A stretch of DNA of 39,218 nucleotides from Saprospiraceae bacterium. Its GTDB lineage: Bacteria > Bacteroidota > Bacteroidia > Chitinophagales > Saprospiraceae. This document shows positions 17,728 to 26,034 of the stretch, piece by piece (the first letter of the stretch is position 1; every line of letters starts with the position of its first letter). The notes beneath the pieces are model-generated. The model did no database searches. It saw only the letters and a program-made list of their open reading frames with translations, and was not told the DNA's origin. Position numbers and translations under genes: made by a program. The stretch spans positions 1 through 39,218 of the forward strand of contig JAGQWZ010000334.1 of NCBI GenBank assembly GCA_020436835.1. Direction: 5' to 3'.

Positions 17728-18438
17728 ATGAAATCTGTAATTCATAGGCATGACACCAGAGGACATGCGAACCATGGCTGGTTGGACACGCATCACACCT
17801 TTAGTTTTGCCGGGTATCAAAATCCGGAGCGCATGCATTTTGGAGTATTACGGGTCTTAAATGACGATGTAGTTGCACCTGGCATGGGTTTTAGCACCCA
17901 TTCGCATCAAAATATGGAAATCATCTCCATTCCACTGGAAGGTGATCTCAAACATCGTGATAGCATGGGGAATGTCAAGGTCATCCGTGCTGGTGATGTC
18001 CAGGCGATGAGTGCAGGAACGGGAATTCAGCATAGTGAATTTAATGCCAATATAGACAAAGAGGTCAGGTTCCTGCAGATTTGGCTTTTTCCCAAAGAAC
18101 GAAATGTCACTCCCCGGTATGATCAAATAACCGTGGATACGTCAAAACTAGCCAATAGCTTGATGCAGGTTGTGTCACCTGATCCCGAAGATGAGGGAAT
18201 TTGGATCCATCAGGATGCCTGGTTTTACCTCGGTACTTTTGAAAAGGATTTCCAGATACACTATAAGTTGCACGATGAGAAAAATGGAGTTTACGTATTC
18301 CTGCTCGAAGGTGAAGTAAAGATTGATGATCAGACATTAAATCGCCGGGATGGTTTGGGGCTTTGGGAACTTCAGGAATTTAAGATGCGGGCATTACACC
18401 AGTCGAAGGTATTGGTGATGGAGGTGCCGATGGGATAA
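17728..18438 (+). CDS. Pirin-family cupin protein
   Basis: The product has 236 residues, the size of the short YhaK-type pirins. It is a bicupin with the metal ligands of the family in the N-terminal cupin: His58 and His60 in FSTHSHQNMEI, then His102 and Glu104 in GTGIQHSEF. The N-terminus HRHDTRGHANHGWLDTHHTF is typical. Members can act as quercetin 2,3-dioxygenases or redox sensors, but the physiological substrate of bacterial pirins is generally unknown. It has an unusually strong Shine-Dalgarno sequence and lies between the AraC regulator and the YceI gene. Confidence 0.95.
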   Translation: MKSVIHRHDTRGHANHGWLDTHHTFSFAGYQNPERMHFGVLRVLNDDVVAPGMGFSTHSHQNMEIISIPLEGDLKHRDSMGNVKVIRAGDVQAMSAGTGIQHSEFNANIDKEVRFLQIWLFPKERNVTPRYDQITVDTSKLANSLMQVVSPDPEDEGIWIHQDAWFYLGTFEKDFQIHYKLHDEKNGVYVFLLEGEVKIDDQTLNRRDGLGLWELQEFKMRALHQSKVLVMEVPMG

Positions 18439-18521
18439 ATGATCGAACCTTCCCAAAGGGTATAAGGTCACCAAAAAGAGGTATGAATAAATTTTTTTGA
18501 ATAAATAAAGCATTAATAACG

Positions 18522-19070
18522 ATGGAAGCAACAACAGCAGTAAAAACAAAATGGAAGATAGATCCGGCTCATTCGGAAATTCAATTTAAAGTAAAGCACA
18601 TGATGGTTTCGACCGTAACCGGATCGTTTGATGAGTTTGATGCATCGGTTGAAGCGGATGGTGATAAGGACTTTGAAGATGCAAAAATCGAATTCACTGC
18701 TAAAACAAAAACGGTAAATACCCGAAACAAAGATCGTGACGAACACCTGCGTTCTGATGATTTTTTTAATGCGGAAAAATATCCGGAATTAAAATTTACC
18801 TCCACTTCTTTTAAGAAGATTAACGACCATGAGTATGAGCTTAAGGGAGACTTGACCATCAGAGATCATACGGAACCGGTAAGTCTGCAGGTTGAATTCA
18901 ATGGTAAGGCAGTCGATCCGTATGGCCAGACCAAAGCAGGATTTGAGATCAGTGGAAAAATAAAAAGGAAGACCTTTGGTTTAAAATGGAGTGCAGTGAC
19001 CGAAACCGGTGGAGTGGTGGTCAGCGACGAAGTACGTCTTGATTTAAATGTTCAACTGATAAAACAATAG
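18522..19070 (+). CDS. YceI-family lipid-binding-like protein
   Basis: The product has 182 residues. The full YceI beta-barrel signature is present: WKIDPAHSEIQFKVKHMMVS, DEHLRSDDFFNAEKYPELKF, LTIRDHTEPVSLQVEF and GFEISGKIKRKTFGL. Proteins of this fold bind isoprenoid or amide lipids. No signal peptide is present (the N-terminus is MEATTAVKTK), so unlike E. coli YceI this copy is predicted to be cytoplasmic. It lies 83 bases downstream of the pirin gene and is followed by a good terminator. Confidence 0.95.
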   Translation: MEATTAVKTKWKIDPAHSEIQFKVKHMMVSTVTGSFDEFDASVEADGDKDFEDAKIEFTAKTKTVNTRNKDRDEHLRSDDFFNAEKYPELKFTSTSFKKINDHEYELKGDLTIRDHTEPVSLQVEFNGKAVDPYGQTKAGFEISGKIKRKTFGLKWSAVTETGGVVVSDEVRLDLNVQLIKQ

Positions 19071-19086
19071 ATAATTAGTGATAGAG

Positions 19087-19114
19087 GGGGAGGTTTGGAG
19101 CCTCCGTTTTTTTT
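19087..19114 (+). terminator. Intrinsic terminator after the YceI gene
   Basis: A GGAGG/CCTCC stem (19089-19093 with 19101-19105) and a 7-base loop are followed on the plus strand by G and eight T residues. It sits between the convergent YceI and MCE genes. It lacks a comparable T-run in the minus direction, so it mainly serves the plus strand. Confidence 0.75.
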
Positions 19115-19116
19115 AT

Positions 19117-20187
19117 TTAATTGGTAGAATCATTTTCCAATTGCCACGCAGGATCTTCTTCAGGCAATTCATAGTCTTTGCTCTTTCTTCGGAGGTTAAT
19201 GTAGCGTTTTGGATGTAATCTGAAATCCTGAAGTAATAAATTCAGATTTTGGGACGCTTCATTCAGATTCTCATAAAGCGCTCTATCTTTCATAAGACTC
19301 CCCATTGTTCCGTCTCCGGAGTTCATGGTTGCCAGTAACGTCTGTAATTCATTAAAGGTCGAATTTGCTTTCGCCAGGGTCTCATCAAGGCTGGTGATAG
19401 CATCATTGGTGCTGGAAAGGGCTCTGTTGGCTTTCAGGACCGTCGTATCTAATCTGGCATTGGCCAATTGAGCGGTAACTTCGTTGGCATTTTTCAGCAG
19501 CCCCGCGATTTGTTCATTATTATCTTTTATGTTATTTGTCACGGACTCCAGGTTGGTGAGTACACCCACCAGATGACTGGACGAGTTGGCAAAAAGCTGA
19601 TTCATCTGGGTAGTCATCATTTTAAGATTAGCGACAGCTATCCGCAGATCCGCGATTGTTTTACCGATTCCTTCTTCAGGGTCTCCTTCGGTCAGACTGT
19701 GGTTTAAAGTATCGATCACTCCTTCCAAACCTTGCTTGATGGATTCCATATAAAGGTCGATTTCACTGGGTTGCACCAGAGACTGGATAAACCCAAGACT
19801 CTTTCCAGGCAGGGTGCTACCGCTTTTGTAACAATCATCGTTACAATTTCCGGTATACTTCAAATCAATCATTTTACCGCCCATCATTCCCGCATTCTTC
19901 AACTCAGCGACTGTATTTGGAGGTAGTTTTATTTTTTTATCCACATCCAGCACCACCATCACCATATTAAGGTTTTCCGGTTTCATATAGACATCCTTAA
20001 CTGTGCCGACCTTAAAACCATTTACAAATACCGGGGCTGAGATTTGCAGGTTATCCACGTTGTTGTACTCCACATAGAAAGTATTGCTACTCTGAAGAAT
20101 GTTTGTACCCAACAGGAATTTGTAGCCCCAGATAAGAAGTGCAGTGGCAACAATGGCAAGAAGGCCGATTCTGATTTCTTTTGTCAT
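19117..20187 (-). CDS. MCE/MlaD-family lipid transport protein
   Basis: The product has 356 residues. There is an N-terminal membrane anchor (residues 7-25, GLLAIVATALLIWGYKFLLG), then a single MCE domain at about 35-115 with YVEYNNVDNLQISAPVFVNG and LKNAGMMGGKMIDLKYTG. A long helical region with repeated Asn/Leu heptads follows (about 140-330), as in MlaD/Mce proteins that form hexameric periplasmic tubes for phospholipid movement between the membranes. No MlaE permease or MlaF ATPase gene is adjacent, so these must be elsewhere. It follows the amidase gene, with the terminator/promoter region 20250-20292 between them. Confidence 0.92.
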   Translation of the reverse strand: MTKEIRIGLLAIVATALLIWGYKFLLGTNILQSSNTFYVEYNNVDNLQISAPVFVNGFKVGTVKDVYMKPENLNMVMVVLDVDKKIKLPPNTVAELKNAGMMGGKMIDLKYTGNCNDDCYKSGSTLPGKSLGFIQSLVQPSEIDLYMESIKQGLEGVIDTLNHSLTEGDPEEGIGKTIADLRIAVANLKMMTTQMNQLFANSSSHLVGVLTNLESVTNNIKDNNEQIAGLLKNANEVTAQLANARLDTTVLKANRALSSTNDAITSLDETLAKANSTFNELQTLLATMNSGDGTMGSLMKDRALYENLNEASQNLNLLLQDFRLHPKRYINLRRKSKDYELPEEDPAWQLENDSTN

Positions 20188-20249
20188 AATTTACTAGGCT
20201 GCATATTGGTTCTAAACAACCACTCAGGATGTTAGTTCTTCAAAGCGCG

Positions 20250-20257
20250 CAAAGTTA
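20250..20257 (-). promoter_or_regulatory. Candidate -7 promoter box of the MCE gene
   Basis: TAACTTTG on the minus strand matches TAnnTTTG exactly. A TTTG lies upstream with only 15 bases between, shorter than usual, so the promoter is uncertain. It starts exactly where the T-run of the amidase terminator ends and lies 62 bases before the MCE start codon. Confidence 0.4.
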
Positions 20258-20292
20258 AAAAAATGATGGGTGCAAACTTTACGTTGCACCCA
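20258..20292 (-). terminator. Intrinsic terminator of the amidase gene
   Basis: On the minus strand, TGGGTGCAA and TTGCACCCA (plus 20284-20292 and 20267-20275) form a perfect 9-bp stem around an 8-base loop. This is followed by TCA and a run of T residues (20263 down to 20257). It lies 62 bases past the amidase stop. Confidence 0.75.
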
Positions 20293-20354
20293 CAATGATT
20301 CACTCTATCATTACCAATCGAATATGATTTAAGTTCGATGCCTGTCAACCGGCC

Positions 20355-21842
20355 TTATTTGGACATCGCCAAGGCTTCATTTATCTGGATAGGTTGGTCA
20401 TTATAATAGGCGACCACAAAGCAATCCTTAAAACCGAGAGATTTCATTTTCTCTTTGGTCTGTATTGCTTTCTCGTAAGTTTCCAATGTTCCGACCTGAT
20501 ATTTATACAGATTGTGCTCGTAACGGATCATCACATTGTCAACTTTGTCCCACTTTCCTCCGCCCGATTGAAATTTATGGGCGGATGCGGATAGTTGGAC
20601 CGCATATTCCAGTTTTTTCTCCCGTGGCACAATTTGGTTGTCAGCCGGCTTGCTATTCACTGGTTTACTGGCCGTCGTGACGGCTGATTCCGTATTTTTC
20701 TTTTCCGGTACGGTGACCTTTTCAGGTTTTGGTTTGGAATTTGTTTCCCTGGGTGACGACGATACTACCACTTCTTCCTTCACTGGTTTTGCGGTTGTAG
20801 TCTCTTGATTTTTCTTCATACGCTCCATTTCCCGCTTGGCCCTTTCCACATAGTTTACCGGTTCATCATCCTCTTTCTTTTCCTCGCTGGTCTGAGGGGT
20901 GTTTTGCGTCTCAGTATAACTTACCGGAATTGCTTCGACCTTTGATTGACTCGCGGCCATTTTGTCCATATCAAATTTATATTTTGTAAAGGCATTGAAT
21001 ATGGCAGCGGCCGTGCGGTCTTTTCCTTCTTCTGAGGTGAGAATTGACTCTTCCTTATTGTTGTTCAGAAAACCTGCCTCGACCAGGACACTGGGCATGA
21101 CGGTATTCCTCAATACCAGAAATCCTGCCTGCTTCACTCCGCGGCTCACCCTTTGACCATGATTTTTAAATTCCTCTTCGATTAAATTGGCCAGAGCAAT
21201 ACTCTGATCCAGAAATGCATTTTGATACATGCTCAGCATGATATGGCCTTCGTCAGAATCAGGATCATAACCGTCATAATGTTGTTCGTAATTATTTTCC
21301 TGGATGATCACGGAGTTTTCTCTTTTGGCTACCATCAGGTTGTCGTCCGCCCGGTGCAGACCCATCACAAAAGTCTCGGTACCCAGCGCACTGTTTCTCT
21401 TTGGCGTAGTGTTGCAATGAACTGAAATGAAAAGGTCGGCTTTGCTTTGGTTAGCGATTGCCGCCCGTTCGTGCAAAGGCACAAATTCATCCATTTTGCG
21501 GGTGTAGATCACCTCCACATCAGGATGATGTTTCTTGATAAGCTGACCGACCCTCAGGGTGATGTCCAGAGCAATATCTTTTTCTCTTGAGTTCTTACCC
21601 GAACAGCCTGCATCCTTTCCCCCATGTCCGGCATCCAATACCACTTTCTTTACTCCATCCGAACCGATCGACGACAGGTGAGCAATTCCGCCGGAGTTGT
21701 TTAATGAAATATTAAAATTGTCACAATCAGGCAGCGAATAGGCTACCTTTGCGCCTTTATCAGATGCATTTGCCGTTATATACAGGCAAAATACAAGCAT
21801 TGCAGAAATAATAATTCCGGATGCCGAAATGAAGCGTTTCAT
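20355..21842 (-). CDS. N-acetylmuramoyl-L-alanine amidase with C-terminal SPOR-like domain
   Basis: This enzyme cleaves the amide bond between MurNAc and the stem peptide in the periplasm. The product has 495 residues with a signal peptide (residues 1-26). The Amidase_3 (AmiC-like) domain covers about 65-292. Its zinc ligands are visible as His73 in DAGHGGKDAG, Glu87 in REKDIALD, and the His of ISVHCNTT; the catalytic Glu is in VLVEAGFLNN. A Lys/Glu/Pro-rich linker of about 110 residues leads to a C-terminal module (about 415-495, LEYAVQLSASAHKF to FKDCFVVAYYND) with the look of a SPOR domain, which binds denuded glycans at division sites. It is divergent from lptD. Confidence 0.93.
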   Translation of the reverse strand: MKRFISASGIIISAMLVFCLYITANASDKGAKVAYSLPDCDNFNISLNNSGGIAHLSSIGSDGVKKVVLDAGHGGKDAGCSGKNSREKDIALDITLRVGQLIKKHHPDVEVIYTRKMDEFVPLHERAAIANQSKADLFISVHCNTTPKRNSALGTETFVMGLHRADDNLMVAKRENSVIIQENNYEQHYDGYDPDSDEGHIMLSMYQNAFLDQSIALANLIEEEFKNHGQRVSRGVKQAGFLVLRNTVMPSVLVEAGFLNNNKEESILTSEEGKDRTAAAIFNAFTKYKFDMDKMAASQSKVEAIPVSYTETQNTPQTSEEKKEDDEPVNYVERAKREMERMKKNQETTTAKPVKEEVVVSSSPRETNSKPKPEKVTVPEKKNTESAVTTASKPVNSKPADNQIVPREKKLEYAVQLSASAHKFQSGGGKWDKVDNVMIRYEHNLYKYQVGTLETYEKAIQTKEKMKSLGFKDCFVVAYYNDQPIQINEALAMSK

Positions 21843-21887
21843 ATGTCTCTGATTTGATATTAGAAAAATTTATAATATATAGTTTAG

Positions 21888-21918
21888 CAAAAATAGAGCC
21901 AAAAGTTCTTGAAATCAA
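21888..21918 (-). promoter_or_regulatory. Candidate promoter of the amidase gene
   Basis: On the minus strand, TTG (plus 21916-21918) then 20 bases then TATTTTTG (plus 21888-21895), an exact match to TAnnTTTG. The -33 element falls inside the first codons of lptD. The -7 box ends 45 bases before the amidase ATG. Confidence 0.55.
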
Positions 21919-24785
21919 TAAATTACATACAATTTTTTATTTTAATATGTTATGCAAACATGCTTCAGGGACAGGTTGACTCATTGAAGTTGGCTTCGGA
22001 TATGGTACTACCGGATTCTTTAACACTTCCGGATTCGGTACCTCGTTTAAAGGGGGTAGTCGCTTTTTCGGCAGATACGCTGGAAGATTTGGTTGACTAT
22101 AGTGCCAGAGATTCCATCATCTTTGATAACGCAAATCATCTCATTTACTTATATGGCGAAGCAAGTATTAAGTACCAGAGTTATTCCATCACCGCTGATT
22201 ATATCCGGGTTAACCTCGATAGCAGCATTGCCCTTGCCGAACAATTGCCCGACAGTCTGAAACAGGACGATCCCCTGAGTGCACTCCGAGATACTCCTGA
22301 AGAAGAGGTGGAAGAACCGGAAGAAATACCCTTAACCCAGGCCCAACTGGACTCGATCTATCTCGATTCGCTTAATGGTATTGTTCCTCCTCAGGGTCGA
22401 CAGGTCGTTAATGAAGCACCAAAAGAACGCAATGAAGACGGCCGTCCTTTTTTTGACGATGGCACTACACAGTTTACGGCTAAACGGCTGCGTTATAATT
22501 TCAAGAGTAAAAAAGGAAAAGTCTATGACGTACTCACCGAGGAGAGCAATATGTTTATCCATGGAAGTGAGACCAAATTCGTCTCGGCAGGACAGGATAC
22601 CAACGCTGTTGACTATGTATACAGTCAGGATGTGATCATCACGACCTGTAATGCCGAACATCCCCACTACGGCATCCGCAGTAAGAAGCAGAAGATCATT
22701 CCAAACCGGCAGGTGATTGTTGGCCCCAGCAATTTGGAGATTGCCGGCGTTCCGACCCCCTTTGTCATTCCCTTTGGCTTCTTTCCCATTGCCCGCGGTG
22801 CCAAGAACGGATTGATTTTCCCCAGTGACTATGAATATTCGGATCAGTGGGGATTTGGCCTAAGGGATATCGGCTATTACTTTCCCCTGGGTGAACACTT
22901 CGATCTTGAACTGCTCGGTGATATTTATTTCAATGGAAGCTGGGGTATCAAGGCCAACTCGCAATACAGTAAGCGATACAAATACAGGGGAAATATCAGG
23001 ATCGGTTTCTCTAACCGCATCGGCGAACGAATTGACAATACCGGGGAGATTTTCCGGGATCCACAGAAATCATTTAGTATTAATTGGTCTCATACCCAGG
23101 ATCAACGTGCTCGTCCAAACCAGACATTTACAGCCAGTGTGCAGATGCAGACCAGTGGTTATGAGCAGCTAAATTATAATGACGCCGCCCGGGTTCTGAA
23201 CAATTCCTACTCGAGTAATGTAGCTTTTCGAAAGAAATTTGCCGGTACACCATTTGCAATTTCTGCGAATGTGAGACATTCCCAGAATACCCGGACCAAT
23301 GATATGCAATTTACCCTGCCGGATATCAATATTTCAATGAACCGGATCTTCCCGTTTAAAAGTAATAAACGGCGATCACCGGAGCCGAAGTGGTATGAGA
23401 AGATTTCATTGCAATACACGGGAAAAGTATTAAACCGGATAAAGACCCAGGATACGCTGTTGTTTAGTCAACCATTGTTTACCAATGCTGAATATGGGAT
23501 AGACCACGATCTGAATTCGAGCGCTTCGTTTAACATTCTGAAGTATTTCAATATTACTCCTTCGGTTAGCTACAACGAAAGCTGGTATTTTAAAACGATC
23601 CAGAAAACGTTTGACCCAAACCTCGAAATTCGATATGACACAGTGTATAACGCCGATAGCACGGATTTTGATGAAATTCCTTCTGACACCACCAGCTTTG
23701 GTGAGGTTGTTCGGGATACCCTTCAGGGGTTTAAACCATTGCGGCAATACACCGCTGCACTCTCTCTGTCAACCACGATTTTTGGTTCTTTGGGAGTAGG
23801 AAGAAAAAAAGGCTGGTTTCGTGGCATTCGACATGTAGTCAAGCCCACGATTTCTTTTAATTTTTCTCCTGACTATACTAATCCCAATCTCGGCTACGTC
23901 GATTATGTACAACAGGACATCCGTGATCCCGAAGAAATCGCCTACTCGATTTTTGAAGGGGCCTTATTTGGCAGCCCATCTATTAGTGGCCGTCGCATGG
24001 CCTTATCCTACTCGATTAATAATCTTTTTGAAGCTAAAGTCTTTTCCAGCCGCGATACCACCGAAAAGAAGATTAAGCTCTTCAACAGCATAAACATCAA
24101 TGGGTCACATAATTTTGTGGCTGATTCATTAAAGTGGAGTACGATCAATATTGGTGGGAGTACTCAATTTTTCAAGGGGCTTACTCAATTAAATTTCAGT
24201 ATGGTCTATGATCCTTATGACCGCGATCCGACCACACTCAGGAGAGTAAACAAGTTTTATTGGGACACGAAAGGTAAGATTCTCCGCTTTGACCGGGCGG
24301 CAGTCAGAATCAGTACCGGTCTCACGGTTGATCAGATTCGTAAGCTGCTCAAAGGGGAGGAGGTAACCCAATCGCGAAGCGGTAGCCGGGGTATCCGGAG
24401 CCAGGAAACCCAGGCGGATGAGGAAGAATCGCTGACCGATCTCTTTAAGGACTTTCGGCTAAGTCATGATCTGGTCCTGATGTGGGCAATGGAACGGGAC
24501 GGCAGCAAGGATCTGGAGATTATGACAAACTCAATCAACACCCGGGGAAATATACGCCTGACCCCCAACTGGGATCTTTCCGTGGGAAACATCGGCTATG
24601 ATTTCCGTACCAAGAGACTGACCTATCCCTATCTGGGTTTTATCCGGAATCTGCATTGCTGGGAAATGGGATTCAACTGGGCACCACAGAGGGGGACTTA
24701 CAGTTTCTTCATCCGGGTACGGCAAGAACCCCTGAGTTTCATCAAAATACCCTACCAGAGGAACAATCAGGATATTCGGTTTTGA
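21909..24785 (+). CDS. lptD: LPS-assembly outer-membrane protein LptD (OstA family)
   Basis: LptD inserts LPS into the outer leaflet of the outer membrane. The product has 958 residues. TTG is the only start that gives a signal peptide (MKSINYIQFFILICYANMLQGQ): an in-frame TAG lies 15 bases upstream and the next ATG (21960) would lack one. The N-terminal OstA-like beta-jellyroll (about 50-230) has DSIIFDNANHLIYLYGEASI and QFTAKRLRYNFKSKKGKVYD. The long C-terminal beta-barrel (about 260-958) has alternating aromatic strands such as WGFGLRDIGYYFPLG and NWDLSVGNIGYDF, ending QRNNQDIRF. It is divergent from the amidase gene with 66 bases between the starts. The acidic segment near 110-140 is a low-complexity insertion. 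Confidence 0.9.
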   Translation: MKSINYIQFFILICYANMLQGQVDSLKLASDMVLPDSLTLPDSVPRLKGVVAFSADTLEDLVDYSARDSIIFDNANHLIYLYGEASIKYQSYSITADYIRVNLDSSIALAEQLPDSLKQDDPLSALRDTPEEEVEEPEEIPLTQAQLDSIYLDSLNGIVPPQGRQVVNEAPKERNEDGRPFFDDGTTQFTAKRLRYNFKSKKGKVYDVLTEESNMFIHGSETKFVSAGQDTNAVDYVYSQDVIITTCNAEHPHYGIRSKKQKIIPNRQVIVGPSNLEIAGVPTPFVIPFGFFPIARGAKNGLIFPSDYEYSDQWGFGLRDIGYYFPLGEHFDLELLGDIYFNGSWGIKANSQYSKRYKYRGNIRIGFSNRIGERIDNTGEIFRDPQKSFSINWSHTQDQRARPNQTFTASVQMQTSGYEQLNYNDAARVLNNSYSSNVAFRKKFAGTPFAISANVRHSQNTRTNDMQFTLPDINISMNRIFPFKSNKRRSPEPKWYEKISLQYTGKVLNRIKTQDTLLFSQPLFTNAEYGIDHDLNSSASFNILKYFNITPSVSYNESWYFKTIQKTFDPNLEIRYDTVYNADSTDFDEIPSDTTSFGEVVRDTLQGFKPLRQYTAALSLSTTIFGSLGVGRKKGWFRGIRHVVKPTISFNFSPDYTNPNLGYVDYVQQDIRDPEEIAYSIFEGALFGSPSISGRRMALSYSINNLFEAKVFSSRDTTEKKIKLFNSININGSHNFVADSLKWSTINIGGSTQFFKGLTQLNFSMVYDPYDRDPTTLRRVNKFYWDTKGKILRFDRAAVRISTGLTVDQIRKLLKGEEVTQSRSGSRGIRSQETQADEEESLTDLFKDFRLSHDLVLMWAMERDGSKDLEIMTNSINTRGNIRLTPNWDLSVGNIGYDFRTKRLTYPYLGFIRNLHCWEMGFNWAPQRGTYSFFIRVRQEPLSFIKIPYQRNNQDIRF

Positions 24786-24791
24786 TCTCAC

Positions 24792-25217
24792 CTATTTGAC
24801 ACCGGTACCCCTTGCCAACCACCAGGGATGTACTTCCAGGGTGAAAATACCTGCCTTGACAGCGGGATCTCCACTGGCCAATTTGAGGGCCTCCTCCGCG
24901 TTCGCCACCCGGTAAATAGTAGCGCCCCGGATGTCTCCATCGTCCCCAAATGGTCCGTTCATGCATATATACCCCTTTTCAAATAAGCTGCCTAAGTATT
25001 CCAGATGCTGGGCCTGGATCCTTTGCGCCTCTTCTTGATTGGCTGATTTTTTAGGACCCTTTTTTATAAAGACGATAAAATATTGTTGCATGACATAGGT
25101 TTCACCTTCGTGCTCATAGTCAAACGTCTGAAAAGTGCTGGTATCGGCTTCCTGACTCTGTACAGAATGCAGGCAGCCTAAAATGAGGATGAACGTGATG
25201 AGTTTTTCGAGATGCAT
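24792..25217 (-). CDS. Exported YciI-like protein
   Basis: The product has 141 residues. A signal peptide (MHLEKLITFILILGCLHSVQSQ) precedes a YCII-type alpha/beta ferredoxin-like fold. Key family residues are visible: the His in AQHLEYLGSLFEKG and the Asp/His pair in GDPAVKAGIFTLEVHPW. YCII proteins are usually small cytoplasmic enzymes of unclear function, some acting as dechlorinases or muconolactone isomerase-like proteins. The exported location is the unusual part. The gene begins 10 bases after the stop of the DUF6438-like gene and ends 6 bases from the end of convergent lptD, with no terminator seen. Confidence 0.85.
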   Translation of the reverse strand: MHLEKLITFILILGCLHSVQSQEADTSTFQTFDYEHEGETYVMQQYFIVFIKKGPKKSANQEEAQRIQAQHLEYLGSLFEKGYICMNGPFGDDGDIRGATIYRVANAEEALKLASGDPAVKAGIFTLEVHPWWLARGTGVK

Positions 25218-25227
25218 GGATTTTCCG

Positions 25228-25914
25228 TTATTCTTTTCGCTTTTTTAATTTATGGTTCCACTGGGCTGCTTTCACCAGGGGATTGGCCTGTATCTTATTC
25301 AGGAAATCTTCTGGGTCGGCAGCGTCCACACTAAATAGGTAATACAATTTATTGGGAGTTATTTTTTTGATGAAGGTCAGGTTTTCATCTATAAATTGAT
25401 CGGTTAATGCTGCCGGATCGGAATCCCGGACGAGCTCAATAATTACCTCTCTTTCCGAACGAGTGGCATTTCCGTTTAGCCAATGATTGTGATGGGCGAT
25501 GCTTTCCGTTTTTTCAACCAATCGATGGAAAGTTTCAGGAGCAGATCCTCTGACGGTCACTTTCTTTATGCCTCGATCTGTCCGGTAACTCAGATAGGTA
25601 AAGGGAAAGTCGGCCACACTCTTCACATAGCTGGAATCCAGGTCAGAAAATGAAGCTTCCTCAAAGGTGTTCATCAATAATTTGTATTCCTCTTCCGAGA
25701 TAGTGGTTCTTTCATTGCTGGCGGCAGTATGAGCCATTCCGGAAAAAGTAACCGTACGGTCAGAATAAACGGACATTTGAAAGACTGGGCAGGTACCCCG
25801 GCAGCCGGTTTTTTCCAATTTGATCATTAGCTGCGGTTGTGCCACCGGATGCGGGGTTGTGCATTGCAGACAAATTACGAAACAAGCCAGCACCGATAAA
25901 TTTGGATATTTCAT
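25228..25914 (-). CDS. Exported DUF6438-like protein
   Basis: The start at 25914 (228 residues) is preferred: it opens with a hydrophobic leader (MKYPNLSVLACFVICLQC), while the frame can extend to 26004 through a basic, non-signal stretch. The leader ends at a cysteine and may be a lipoprotein signal, but the LQC box is not canonical. The mature N-terminal ~110 residues match the DUF6438 pattern: MIKLEKTGCRGTCPVFQMSV, then ERTTISEEEYKLLMNTFEEA and YRTDRGIKKVTVRG. The remaining ~100 residues are not recognised. It lies just before the YciI-like gene, probably in the same transcript. Function unknown. Confidence 0.75.
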   Translation of the reverse strand: MKYPNLSVLACFVICLQCTTPHPVAQPQLMIKLEKTGCRGTCPVFQMSVYSDRTVTFSGMAHTAASNERTTISEEEYKLLMNTFEEASFSDLDSSYVKSVADFPFTYLSYRTDRGIKKVTVRGSAPETFHRLVEKTESIAHHNHWLNGNATRSEREVIIELVRDSDPAALTDQFIDENLTFIKKITPNKLYYLFSVDAADPEDFLNKIQANPLVKAAQWNHKLKKRKE

Positions 25915-26034
25915 ACGCAAAAATAGCACTCTCCAAATGAAACGGATGGGGCCCCTCCGCCGTTCATATTTCGCAGAGAAAAAAAGTCCTCCTGCTGCAG
26001 ACACTCAATTGTACTCTCAAAAAGTTGGTTTCGA

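Noticed and set aside
25914..25925. Exact TATTTTTG box three bases before the DUF6438-like ATG
   Set aside because: Transcription would start at or after the ATG and no -33 element is at the right distance. It would need a leaderless mRNA. It may equally be coding in the longer frame starting at 26004.
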